NCBI GenBank assembly: GCA_024138025.1
Contig: JAMXBD010000025.1
Location: forward strand, 2,237,501 to 2,301,500
Direction: 5' to 3'
Source: Combretum micranthum
Taxonomy: Eukaryota > Streptophyta > Magnoliopsida > Myrtales > Combretaceae
Length of the DNA stretch: 64,000 bases
The position numbers and the translations under genes are program-made. The stretch's first letter is position 1; the number at the start of each line of letters is the position of its first letter. Shown here in pieces: positions 36,925 to 47,882 of the stretch. A model generated the notes under the pieces. It worked only from the letters and a program-made list of their open reading frames with translations. It searched no databases and was not told the DNA's origin.

Positions 36925-37317
36925 AGTCACGGGACGGGAGTTTCACTCCTCAAAGAGTTCCGTGCGGCGCTCGACCATCCCTTCAAGCATTATTTATTGT
37001 TAATCTAGATGGCGAGCCAGCCTAATCTTTCTTGACTTCCCAGTCAGTTCCGAGCCCCACATTCTCATAAGGAGCACCATCTTAGCTCTTGCCACGATCC
37101 CTTCTACATATGGGAGGTTTAATTATACGAATTAGTTTCGGCCTGGCTTGGCCTCATCAGGAGAACGCATCAACTCCCAACCAATTTTTCTATGGGAGGC
37201 TAGACCCACCTTTAGAGACAACCCATACCACGAACAAACCTTCCTCTGATGCCACTCATAACTCAACATACCCCAGCTAAATACCCCCATAAAGTCCTCA
37301 ACTCTCGGACCGTGATT
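36925..37317 (-). repeat. Array LTR H (outermost right, 5' LTR end of the array)
   Basis: It runs from AGTCACGGGACGGG to CGGACCGTGATT on the plus strand; the final CA has become TT. It is followed by the right target copy GTAGT at 37318-37322. Confidence 0.85.
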
Positions 37318-37980
37318 GTAGTAGCTGCACTTGTCTACATATCTGCAAAAGCAATATGGCGAGTACAGTGCAGCGCAAATGATTCGAAAAATGGCATACG
37401 CACGTGAGAACATTGAGAGCAGACATGTAAGAGAAGCAAACATGTGCATGAAAAATCCAAACCATGGTCGTCCACTATACATTGAGAGCACACTCACAGG
37501 ACATCATATCAAGAGGACATTCATAGATAATGGTGCCTCTATAAACATCATGCCAATGTCTATATTAAAGGTTGTGAATATAGACATAAGATGGCTTATG
37601 AAACAACCCATTCCTGTTGATAGTTTCATCAATTCAATTACACATACACTAGGAGATCCTAATGTTGACTTCAATGTTTGACCATTTCAGGGTTCTACAC
37701 AGTTTCATATTATTGACGCGCCTATATCTTACCATTTGCTTATTGGTAAGAAGCGGCTGCATGATCACAACCTCATACCCGACATTGCGTTAGTACATGA
37801 AGGGTTATTAAAAGAAAGGAAATCTTCATCGCTACGAAGAATCCCTTAGAGCACAATGAGTCATATCTCATTGAAGCTAGCTTCTTTGATGAGTATGATG
37901 AGAAGGAGAGACAACCATTGCAAAACCTTCTAGCATACCACTACTCATATGGGAAGAGACCTAGATGAAACTATAAAAGA
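37318..37980 (+). pseudogene. Aspartic protease remnant of the Tat-lineage element
   Basis: The frame resumes right of the array: ANMCMKNPNHGRPLYIES, LTGHHIKRTFIDNGASINIM (protease active site D-N-G-A in place of the usual D-T/S-G) and PMSILKVVNIDI. After a stop at 37680 come FHIIDAPISYHLLIGKKRLH (the typical flap and substrate-pocket end) and ALVHEGLLKERK. The relative at 60407-60616 (minus) carries the same DNGASINIM-like block reading HNGASINIM. The Asn change is seen in some plant retro-proteases, so the active site alone does not prove loss; the stops do. Confidence 0.82.
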
Positions 37981-38280
37981 AGAGAAAACCGACTCTCGTA
38001 GAGGTGAGAAGAAGCAAAGACAGACTAATGAGGTTCAAAGTTTTGTTAGACCTGATAGGTGGAGGGTATGCTATTTATAATGGTCTATGAGATCTAAAGA
38101 AGCCTTCATGTCATCTTCAAATCCCACATCGAAATAAGAAACCCAACCTGCCCCCCACAAATGCAAGATCAATGAAACCATAAGTGGAAGAAGTCAAGGA
38201 ATTGAACCTAGCTAGTTCGATGGAGTCCCTACGACCTATCTTCGTTAGCAAACCTCTTTCCAAAGATCAAGGTTCGTTTA

Positions 38281-39140
38281 ATTGAATTATTGAAACCTAC
38301 AAAGATGTGTTTCCTGGACATATGACAAAATGCTAGATTGGATCCTACTTTGGTAGTACATCGATTAAATATCACCTTGGGGTCAAACCAATCAGGTAAA
38401 CACAACATATCTTACTTCTAGAAGTTGAAGTTCAAATAAAAGAAGAGATAAAGAAGTTACTTCGAGCTAGCTTCATCAAACCAATTGAGCACCCATTTAG
38501 TTGGCTAATATCATGCCAATGAAAAAGAAGAATGGACAAATACATGTTTGTGTAGACTTCCATGACCTTAACAAGCTATATCCAAAGGATGATTTCTCAC
38601 TTCCTAATATTGATACTTTGGTAGATGCCACGATAGGCCATGGGTTATTTTCTTTCGTGGATGGTTTTAGCAGAAACAACTAGATCAAAATGGCTACTCG
38701 CAACGTCGAATGCACCGCTTTTGGAGCACCAGTAGCGTAACTTCTACTACACTATCATGCCTTTTGGGCTTAAAAATGCGGGCATCACTTACCAAAAGGC
38801 AATGACTGCACTTTTTCATGAATGATACATGACTTTATGGAAGACTACGTGGATGACATAGTCATTAAATAGGCAGACACTTGATCACTTAACTCATTAT
38901 AGAAAGTATTTTCAAAGATGCAAACTTTGCAAGCTGCACATGAACCCATTGAAGTGTATTCTTAGAGTATCATCTAGAGAATTACTTAGATTTGTTGTTC
39001 ATAGGCAAAGGATTGAAGTTGATCTGGCTAAAGTGCAGGCTATACGGTCTATGCCCTCACCAACCAATCCAAAGGAATTGAAGACACTCTTAGGGAGGTT
39101 TCATATATTAGATGATTTATATCTACGTTAGTAGAAATCT
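38281..39140 (+). pseudogene. Reverse transcriptase remnant of the Tat-lineage element
   Basis: Motifs appear in order across several frames: MKKKNGQIHVCVDFHDLNK, LYPKDDFSLPNIDTLVDATI and GHGLFSFVDGFSRNN (38501-38683); IMPFGLKNAGITYQKAMTAL (about 38752-38815); a YVDDIVIK-like segment near 38845-38870; and MNPLKCILRVSSRELLRF, VVHRQRIEVDLAKVQAI and PKELKTLLGRFHIL (38940-39125). The VDATIGHG...FVDG text is typical of Tat-group RT. Multiple stops and frame changes make it non-functional. Confidence 0.85.
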
Positions 39141-39149
39141 CAATTCCCC

Positions 39150-40113
39150 TACAACATCTCATGAAGAAAGGAACACCATTCAAGTGGAGACATGAATAAG
39201 AAGAAGCTTTGCAGAAGATTAAGGGAATACTTACTTCCTTGCAGACAATGACTATGCCAGTCACAAGCTTACCAATGATCTATACCTGACATCCTTTGAA
39301 AAATCCATTGGTGCTTTACTAGCTCAAGAGCTTGATGGTACACACTATCCAGTGTACTACATGAGTCGCTTCCTTCAAGGAAGTGAGATCAACTACCTAG
39401 CATGTAAGAAGTAATGTCTTGCACTGGTCTTTACCACACAAAAGCTTCACCATTACTTTTTTTTTTTCTCATAAAGTTAACCTTGTCACTAACCTTAACC
39501 CTCTAAAATACCTGTTGTCATAGCCGCCTTATTAGGAGGATTACTAAGTGGCTACTCCTATCAGAATTCGACATCACAGTCATCCACCCAAGGTTACTAG
39601 TCTCAGGATTTGGTTGATCTTTTGGCATAGTTCCCCTTGATAGATGGAATTCATGTTCCAGATGTGATCACTTGAATTTCATGAGGAATCAATGATGATA
39701 GAAATGGATGGAGAATGGCATGTGTAATTTGATGGCTCCTCTAGTAATATTGGACAAGTAGTTGGAGTAGTGTATTTCTACTACTAATAATAAGGTTGAG
39801 TACGAAGCACTCCTATTTAGAGTCATTTTTGCTTGAAACGCTGAGCATTGCACTTATGCATTCACGGTGACTCCAACCTAATAATCAAGCAAGCTAATGG
39901 CAGTTTTCCCTCAAAGAGCCAACACTTGCACCTTATAGGGCTTCACTGCAAGCTCTTGTTAGAAAATTCAACTCATAAGGTACGAACATACCAATGGTTG
40001 ACTAATTGCTATGCATTGGCGACATTAGCCTCCAAGGTTCCCATTCAAGCTGCAGAAGATAGTTTGAATGTTCAAGTAATGAAGAAATCTATTCCCATAC
40101 AACTTTACATTTA
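39150..40113 (+). pseudogene. Tandem RNase H remnants (element RNase H and additional RNase H)
   Basis: The first domain is traced by QPLHHLMKKGTPFKW-like text (39155-39185), IGALLAQELDGTHYPVYYMS (about 39308-39365) and YLACKK. A second RNase H-like domain follows: NNKVEYEALLFRVIFA (39788-39835) and LCIHGDSNLIIKQANGSF (39851-39905), with YALATLASKVP near 40010-40040. Two RNase H domains in a row mark the Tat lineage of plant Ty3/gypsy elements, where an archaeal-type RNase H was added. Frames are broken throughout. Confidence 0.72.
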
Positions 40114-40469
40114 GCTGATGAAGAAGAGGAAGTGCAAAACAATTGGCACACATTTATCAGGGCACAGCCAATGCAACCTAATGCAACTTTGTGCCAATTT
40201 TAAAAAATTTTACTTGCATCAATGATGTCCTCTACTTAAATGTCCAAAAGGAATTCTAGCACAATGTATCTATGCAAAGTAAGCTTTTTCAACTGGAAAA
40301 ATAGCACAAAATATGTTGTGGAGAGGAAGGGCCATCTTGGTATCGCTGCATTTAGTACGTAGGGTATTACTGGCTAACTATGTCTAAAGATGCGTCCCAG
40401 CTATGAATGAGTTGTCTAAAATGTTTAGAGATACCAAATCAAAGTGAATGCAACTTTATGGCAAGCGCC

Positions 40470-40873
40470 AATGATTGGCAGTAGCCATAGACTATTTACT
40501 TGAAGAACAATATCTTACCCACAAATAACATAGATGCTTGGCTAGTCAAATATAAGGAAAGCTAGTATATTATGCACGAAGATCAACTGTATAGAGTGTC
40601 ATTCATGGGAAAACCCTTAGGTGCATCGCCCTTCCGAAAACAAACACTATACTTGCTGAAGCTCACTCTAGAGATAGCAATGAGCACCAAAGAAGAAGAA
40701 AGTTGTATTATCATTTGCCGGACCTGGGATAATACTAGCCCACAATGGAGAATGACACCTTCAATTTTGCAAAGAAGTGCATTGCTTGTTAGAAACATGG
40801 CCTTACAATTCATACTCTCACCATTGCACTGCACAACTTGATGACTCCATGGCCATTCCTCATTTGGGCATTC
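40470..40873 (+). pseudogene. Integrase N-terminal remnant, left part of split gene
   Basis: AVAIDYLLEEQYLTHK-like text (40483-40525) leads into YYARRSTV/GKTLRCIA-type zinc-binding domain text and NFAKKCIAC near 40765-40790. Then comes the PWPFLIWAF block that normally precedes the first catalytic Asp. The frame is cut at 40873 by the 2.6-kb insertion and resumes at 43502-43506 with the duplicated CATTC. Confidence 0.75.
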
Positions 40874-42469
40874 TGTTAAACCCAGTAACTAATAATAATA
40901 AAATATAAATAAAGTCAAATTAAGGACAATATAATCATTAGTTAGGTTAGAAAATATCAAAACATTAATAACTCAAACCCTTAACAAATAAATTATAATT
41001 TATGATAGCAAGTATTAAAGTTGAAAAATAAAAGTATTAAACTAAATATTTTAAGTATATCATAGTGTTCAGAATATTTAATATAGTAAGTATGTAAATT
41101 TTCATCTTAAAATATGAACGAATGAGTATTTATCATTAGTGTTAACTAAACTAAAAAAAAAAAAAAACTTTCTCGGACAAGTTGAGGAGATTGCCCTTCA
41201 AAATCTTTAACCCTCTAAATTCTCCTTCTCTCCCTGTATTCCTTCATCCATTCTCCTTGTTCTTTCTATCTCTCTCTTTTTCTTTTCTTTCACTCTCTAT
41301 CACGTTCTCTCTCTCTCTCACACACTCTTCTTTCTTTTCTCTTTCTTTCTTTCTTTCTGATTCTATCTATGTGATTAAGAAAAAAATGGAAAAAGAAAAA
41401 GAAAAACAAATAAAAAAATGAAAAAGAAAACCAAAGCTCTTACAAACTTCAAAAGTTCATATTTTTCATATGCTATAACTATTTTCAATTCCGAAGTGAG
41501 ATTGTGATCATGACGATATGTTCTTTAATTCAAGACTACATAAAGTAAAGTTTCAATCACTCTAAAATTGTAGAAATATGATACCGAACGTACAGTTTTC
41601 ATAATATTAGAAGTTCCTATGATGATCTTTATTCCAAATATGTATTTTAAATATATTAAGCTTAGAATAATACATTTCTTTCATTTTAGGTCAAAACTTT
41701 GATTTTTCAGATCTAACGTGCAATTATTAGGATTAAACATAATAAGCTAAGGTGAGTAGGAAATTCAATGATTTACTACTTTTATTTTATGTTGATGTGT
41801 TTATATGATATTTTGATTGTTGATGCTTGTCAAATATCACTTGTGAACTGTATAAATATTATCTAGAGTTTGGAAATATGTGTACATATGTTACGTTTCT
41901 ATGTTATAGTATGTTAAAATAAAAAATATATATATATATATATATATATTTGTAAAAGGATATAATATTATGACGTACTGGTGTGTGTATTCTATGTTTT
42001 AATTAATAAAAAATTTAATTTTATTCAAGAAAATGAAGAATAATCCATTTGGAATATGATGTTTAGTGTATACAGATTATTACAAATATAAGCCATGTGG
42101 CACAATTTGTATACTATATAATGGATCATTTATGACTTTTATACTAAGAAGATTACTTGTTGTAAGGCATAAGTTATAAAGTTTTACCATGGAATTTTAC
42201 AAGAGATGTGTAACAAAAACTTATGATTATTGCTTTGTCCTTGAATTTACTTGATTGTTGAAAATGGTGATATCAATTTAATTTTTTGTTGAATTGTAAA
42301 CTCTTGCATATTATGTGTGTTGCTTGTGTTATATTTTTGTTGTTCACCCTTGAACACGTTAATGAATATTGGGATGTAATAAAACTTGACATGCATTGCA
42401 CGGTGTCTTACATCATTTAAGGCCATCACTGTTACATGAAGGATAGGGAAGAAATTTAAGTTAGCTTAA

Positions 42470-42811
42470 GACTGCATATAAGGTATCTTAAGCTGACTCT
42501 GGATTGCATTTAAGGTATTCGCGAGTATTAAAGAAATTATTTTGGATATAAGTTTCATTGAAGTCTTCTTATAAACATTTTTAAGTATTCCTGTTTTGGT
42601 AATACGAACTAAAAGATTTAGGGAAATTGCGTATTATCAAAGCCTTGAACTAAAAGATTTAAGATACCCTAAGTTGGTTCAGGACTGCGTTTAAGATAAA
42701 TGAGTTGCTTTAGATTGCATTTAAGGTATCGAAATATTAACCTAACCATTTTGGAATTCCATCTTAGGATTGCATTTATGGTATCCTAAGCAGGGCTGCA
42801 TTTAAGGTGCC
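42470..42811 (+). repeat. Degenerate short repeat cluster inside the 2.6-kb LTR
   Basis: A motif close to GATTGCATTTAAGGTATC occurs at about 42470, 42502, 42683, 42713, 42768 and 42795, with variable spacing of 30-180 bases and often near aagctgactct- or ctaag-type text. It may be an eroded minisatellite of the LTR promoter region. Confidence 0.65.
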
Positions 42812-42888
42812 TTGGAGCTTACGAGATAAGAGAAACTGATTGGATGATCTGGACATCGATGGAACTATTAATCCCCTAACCTAAGGTT

Positions 42889-42908
42889 GGGGGGGGAGGG
42901 GGGGGGGG
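42889..42908 (+). repeat. G-tract
   Basis: Twenty bases that are all G except one A. Such a run can form G-quadruplex structure and is error-prone in sequencing. It lies in the 2.6-kb solo LTR. Confidence 0.9.
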
Positions 42909-43501
42909 TGTAAGTGGTTGGTTGTACCCTAAACTTTACGCTGGTTACTAGAATACCACATGCGATAATTGCATTGCACATGCTTGTTTATGCATAGCAT
43001 ATGATTTATAACTTGTTTTTGCTTGTGGTAGTAATGAGAATATTGCACTCTCATCTCACCGAGCTGTGGTTTTTCTCACCCTCCAATAGACTTTTTGTAG
43101 GTAATCTCAAAAGAATAGAGTGGGATAAGGTTAGTGTCAATGAGAGCTATTCAACTTCAAGACAGTTTTCACAGAACCTAGAAGACAATTAGTAATATAG
43201 GTGATATTTATAATGTTATAATATTTGACATGTTTTATTTTTCTTGAACTAGCATAAGATACCTCTTTTACTACTTAGTCGGGGATACTAACTCTCTATG
43301 ATTCTATCGATCTGTAGGAAGTGGGATTTCATAGTTATCTTGTATTAAGAAAATGTATATGTAAATTATGGATTGATGAAATAATTAAATATTTAGGTAG
43401 ATTCTTGTGATCTCCAACTCATGAGATGGATTTCATGTAATGGGTACACCTTATATGACAACTTTTAGTGGTTCTACCAGGCCCCCTTTGGGGTCATTTC
43501 A

Positions 43502-44337
43502 CATTCGATTTGATTGGTCCAATCCATCCACCTTCAAAAGGTTCTATATGGATTTTAGTAAGCATAGAGTGCTTCACTAAGTGGGTGGAAGCAATCCCAC
43601 TGAAGAAAGCTACTATACCAACTGTAGCAATTTTTATGAAAGAACACATCATTTGCTGCTTTAGAATTTCGAAGCGTGTCTTCACAAATGATGGAACACC
43701 TTTTGTCAACTCATACATTCGACAGTTGCTAACCTCCTACATTATTGATCATGTGAAGTCCACACCATACTATCCAAAGGGGAATAGATAAGTAGAAGCC
43801 ACTAACAAGACTATTGAAAGTGCTTAGTCGTATGGTGCACGACAGTCACAAGAGTAGCATGATAAGCTTTCACTGGCATTATAGGTTTATAGGACATCCA
43901 AGTGAAGTCTTACACAAGTAACACTTTTTTTCCCTCGTATATGGCTCTAAAGCAGTAATGCTATTGAAATCTTGGTTTGGTCTGCTCGACTAGCACTTAA
44001 TGCTAATTTAAAAAATGATAATCTATGTATGTTAGATCTTAAGGTTCTAGAAGAAAGGCGAGATGCTGCTAAACACAATCTTGCCAATTACCAACATCGA
44101 CTAAGCACTACTTATGATCGACTAGTCAGGAAACAATTGTTCCAATAGGGCGACGTTGTACTCTGCACAGTAGAGCATGTGCAACGAGGTATTCTGGAAC
44201 TTAAGTTCACGCCAAAGTGGGAGACCCTTTTGTTATTCATGAAGTACATGATAGTGGCTATTGCAAGCTTCTAAATCTAACTAACGACAAAGTTAAAGCA
44301 CCAATCAATTTTCAATATATCAAGAAATTTCATATGT
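43502..44337 (+). pseudogene. Integrase catalytic core and C-terminal remnant, right part of split gene
   Basis: FDLIGPIHPPSKGS (first Asp) is followed by VSIECFTKWVEAIPLKKAT, VFTNDGTPFVNSYIRQLL (second Asp) and STPYYPKGNR, then a stop at about 43789 and VEATNKTIE (Glu). Further on, WSARLALNANLKNDN-like, LEERRDAAKHNLANYQHRL and a HSGYCKLLNLTND-like ending (about 44260-44290) match the integrase C-terminal region of this lineage. The D-D-E residues are present but stops and frame changes break the gene. Confidence 0.85.
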
Positions 44338-45119
44338 AATTGTGATTGATGCACTCTCTTTCTATTATGAATAAAATTATGAAGCCCTTTTTGACACATT
44401 TTCTCTTCCTCTCTTTTATTATTTCATTAATTTCCTTTGTTGTTGTAAAGTTAAAGATTAATCTCCTTAGCGCACAAAGGTCATTAACATGGCAAATAAA
44501 CAAATACTTATATCTATTGCCGCTACTTAATATAAACATAAGGTCCTAGGCGTGTAATAGTTCAATTACCACATGTTGGCTGGTAGAAGCATAGTTTCCT
44601 AAGTGCATGGTGGTACCATCTCACATCTAAAATATGTAAAGTACCGAATAACATGTGATGAATGGTTAAATATCGAGAATTATCCCCTTAACCAACTTAA
44701 CTAAGATTACTAAGGTGTCAGACCTACAACGCATATAATGCTATTGATGCTCAAAGCGCGATCAATCAATTATTTTAAGCATTAACATCATTATCGCTAG
44801 TAAGTGAGATCACTAGTCGATGCACGATAAGATAAACATAGTAATCACTATACCTTCATGAATCGTTTTTGCTAAGTGAAGGCGTTGCTTTCATAGTGCA
44901 AACACATATTATAAAGTGACTAAGCTTAGCATTCATTGATATGAACAAATGAGTGAGCAGAAAAAAAAAAAAAAACAATGCATAGTAAGAAAATACTCTA
45001 TTCATTCCAAATCTAAATGTTTTGATACAAAGTACAAAAAAAAAAAAAAAAAGAAGAGGAAATAGAAAAATGGCAAACATCAAATGTTGATGTATGAAGT
45101 CAGTCATCAACTCAAGGAC
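44338..45119 (+). other. Non-coding 3' region of the Tat-lineage element
   Basis: Between the integrase end and the antisense ORF there are only AT-rich text and poly-A runs (44960-44975, 45037-45052). Parts resemble the non-coding region 59020-59930 of the minus-strand relative (for example cattaacatcattatcgcta-like text). Short ORFs here have no recognisable domain. Confidence 0.5.
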
Positions 45120-45959
45120 TAATGTCTAACTTTATAACTGCAGAGGTATCCCTATCATTAAGAAGTCTTTTTATCTTAGATTCTACTTCATTAAGTTCAG
45201 CTTTTAGCTTGTTACATCATTGTACAACTGCATGGCAACTCAACATTCTTTGGGCTTTACTAGCAATATGTTCTAAACTCTTAACTTTGAAATTAAGTCC
45301 ACGAGCCCTAGTAATCCCCTTGATCAATAACTCAAGCTCCTCATCGACAATGAATCCCATGGCTTATTAAGAAGCTGAATGGCTTGCCCCTATAAGGTTA
45401 TCATGACAGCAGCCATGTTCAAACCGAGAACAAAGCACCCTGACTAGAATTCTCCGTCTATGGAATAAAACCATTTTAGTGACTTATAACTTAAGAAGGC
45501 ATAACGAATCCATGGAAAGAAGCAATCTCATTGGTGGTCATTCCTGTATTAGGTGTTGCTGTATCATGTTATAATGACATGCCAACAACTAGAAGAGGAT
45601 GGACATTATAAAATGAGGTAGCCTGAGCAAGAGATGTGGCAAGTGGAGAAACCTCATTAGACGAGGAGGAATGCTATGAAGCATTAATCGATGCAGCATT
45701 AGCCTTGCCGCCATAAGTTCCCACTTGAAGCAAAGCATCGACATATGTCTCATTCTCAAGCCCCTCAAGAGGTACTAAGCCAAAGCCTCCTTCATCCATC
45801 TCATGTTGCTCCATCTCATTAGGCTTGCCAACAATCTCTATATTATCAATTTCTTCATCCTTAGTTGCTAAGGAAACTTCCTCCTTGTTATTAATAAGAT
45901 TGCGTATACTTTCGCTTCCGGATGGGTTTGTATCTTCATCGTCGCCGCTCATCGATATA
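45120..45959 (-). pseudogene. Antisense ORF remnant: acidic segment and coiled-coil tail
   Basis: The minus strand from 45952 encodes MSGDDEDTNPSGSESI and a Glu/Asp-rich stretch of 92 residues, then continues with stops. At 45340-45125 comes a heptad-like segment (GLNFKVKSLEHIASKAQRML, NKLKAELNEVESKIKRLLND) that looks like a coiled coil. It lies downstream (in antisense sense) of the mobile-domain remnant and is probably the C-terminal part of the same extra ORF. In Tat-group elements the antisense extra ORF often ends in a coiled coil. One in-frame stop interrupts the heptads. Confidence 0.6.
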
Positions 45960-46541
45960 ATTAGAACATGATGACTTTTGGAATGGAAGTTTTCACGGTT
46001 GCCATATAAAGGAAAGAGATCTATGATAGCGTTGCTGAAGAGTGCGGATACTAATAGTGTTGTTAACTAGTTGATAAGTCGAGTTAGTATCTTTTACCTC
46101 TTATCGAAGAAAAGAGAGATGTATATAAGATAATAATAAAAAAAAACAAATATATTGATACCTTGCTAGAAAAGAGCCGTGTTAGGATAATACCTTGCTG
46201 ATGCAACATGCTTAGTCTGATTAGCATTTGGCAAAGAGGTCGACTGATGAATCATTTTTAGTTTAGTCTATGAATCATGACATACCTTTGTGTTAGCCTG
46301 AGGATCCCAAGTCACTTTTATTTTATCTTGGGAGGCACAACTTGTTTTTAAGTTGGTACGAGAATTCGTTGGGGAAATTCACAAGTTTTGATGTGATATG
46401 AAGGTAAAACTCATAATTGTAGATATTAGGCACCTCTAGAGTATCCGGTGCTATAACATAAAAATTTTCTTTAAAACTTTCTAGGAAACCCGTCTAGTAA
46501 GTTAATCAACTGTTGTAGGTACTCCTATGAATAACTGTCGT

Positions 46542-47103
46542 TAGGGCTACAAACGAGCCAAGGTACTCACGAACTACTGAGCTCATTCGTTTTAGGCCCG
46601 ACTTGGCTCGGTTCATTTAGTTAAATGAGCCGAGCTCGAGCTCTATCTCATGCTCGTTTAACTAAACGAGCTGAGTTGAGCTTGTCTCAAGCTCATGAGC
46701 CGGCTCGCGAACATGCTTGTTATAGGCTCGAGAATAAAGCTCGTGAACAGGCTCGTTTAATATATATATATATATATATATAATATTGACATTATATTAT
46801 TAATATATATTAATGTAATATAATAAATGTCAATATTATATAAAATTATTTATATTAATTTAATAGTATAAATATAATTATATAAGCTAAATGAGCCAAG
46901 CTCGAGCTTGGCTTATTAGCTAAACGAGCCTAAATGATCCAAGCTTGGGCTTGAAAGAGCTTAATGGGCTTGAGCCCGAGCCTACATATTCCAGCTCGTT
47001 AAAAGCCGGCTCAGCGAGCCCGTTAAAAAATAAATGAGCCGAGCCGAGCCGAGCTAGCCTGAGCCCGCCAGCAAAAGCCTCGGCCGGCTCGTTTGCACCC
47101 TTA
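46542..47103. mobile_element. Palindromic hAT-like MITE with 8-bp target duplication
   Basis: Ends are TAGGGCTACAAACGAGCC and, complemented, TAAGGGTGCAAACGAGCC (15 of 18 match). The arms are rich in repeated GAGCC, CGAGCT and GGCTCG motifs that can fold on themselves, around an AT-rich core (46757-46885). The 8-bp flanks are ACTGTCGT (46534-46541) and ACTATCGT (47104-47111). TAGGG-type ends with CAAACGAGCC and 8-bp duplications are typical of plant hAT MITEs. It sits inside the antisense plant mobile domain ORF. Confidence 0.85.
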
Positions 47104-47186
47104 ACTATCGTACGTGAGGATGAATCAAATTGTCATGTGTTGGAGAAAGTGATTTACAGCAATGACTAAAGTCACTGATGGAGGAA

Positions 47187-47850
47187 TCAACCGAGGTGCT
47201 CCCAGATCAAAACCAAGCTGACAACAACTTTATGGGGTGAATATACCATCACTCTCTGCTTAATAAAAGTACTGATGGAATTATTGCTATCTTGTAGTGA
47301 AGGCAAATACCCTGGGGTGCACCACATGATAAACCTTACATCACAAGTATCTAAAGTTTCACGATTGTCTACTGGTGTCTTCAAGATATCCAATTTGGAG
47401 GGGTAAAATTTGCAACAATCTTCACAACCAGCTATTCTCTTCACATAAGGTTGAAATATGAACTCATTAGCATCATCAGTGACATTTGATAAGAGTTTCA
47501 TAGGTCGTCTTTTTAACATTGCACTACCCTAGGATCTTTTAGCTAGGAATTATGCTAAGTATTATCGAAAGATGTGTATTCTTGAAACCACTCATAGAAG
47601 AAGAGCAGTAAAACACCAAATTTGCATATGAATACACAACATAAAGCCCTTTTGAGTGGATTGATGCATAATAATAAAATTCCAAGTGCCAATAGAAGGA
47701 ACCTAGGTAAAAAGGCATTAAAGCAAAGTGTTAGCCCTTCGCTATAAGAATAGCTAACAATAACAGCTGTGGGTTCACTCCTTCTACTGGCCCACCAGGA
47801 AAAACATATGCTAATAGCCATAGTGCCACAAATGTCGAAAGCTCATAACT

Positions 47851-47882
<32 letters not shown>

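Larger units (their letters stand above)
31037..37317 (-). mobile_element. Tandem array of a small non-coding LTR element (TRIM-like)
   Basis: The whole 6281-bp block is built from one element, LTR (about 395 bp) and internal region (basic length 526 bp), alternating head to tail: six full LTRs, two partial LTRs and seven internal segments. Read on the minus strand each LTR is TGTCACGGTCCGAGAG...CCGTCCCGTGACA. It is followed by AA and TGGTATCAGAGC (initiator Met primer site) on one side and preceded by a purine tract AGTGGGGGAGAG on the other. No protein domain is encoded. The array as a whole is flanked by GTAGT (31032-31036 and 37318-37322), so one insertion later expanded in place. It splits the protease-proximal region of the Tat-lineage element. 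Confidence 0.88.
40874..43501 (+). mobile_element. Solo LTR of about 2.6 kb inserted in the integrase region
   Basis: The segment starts TGTTAAACCC, ends GGGGTCATTTCA (TG...CA) and is flanked by CATTC at 40869-40873 and 43502-43506. Removing it and one CATTC copy brings the two integrase halves together at the expected residue, which supports the borders independently. There is no coding capacity; the 79- and 60-codon ORFs inside are low-complexity. A CT-rich leader (41220-41360) and a G-rich tract near the right side are LTR-like features. I saw no internal LTR pair. Confidence 0.8.

Noticed and set aside
31037..37317. Reading the repeated block as a CRISPR-like or simple minisatellite array
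   Set aside because: Units have LTR borders, a primer site and a purine tract, and the sequence is a plant genome, so an LTR element array explains it.
31028..37326. Mutator-type 9-bp duplication (TTGTAGTAG) at the array ends
   Set aside because: The longer match is partly native triplet repetition; LTR ends and the homologous empty site support a 5-bp GTAGT duplication instead.
41182..41421. 79-codon Ser/Phe-rich ORF
   Set aside because: CT-rich leader of the 2.6-kb solo LTR translated; low complexity.
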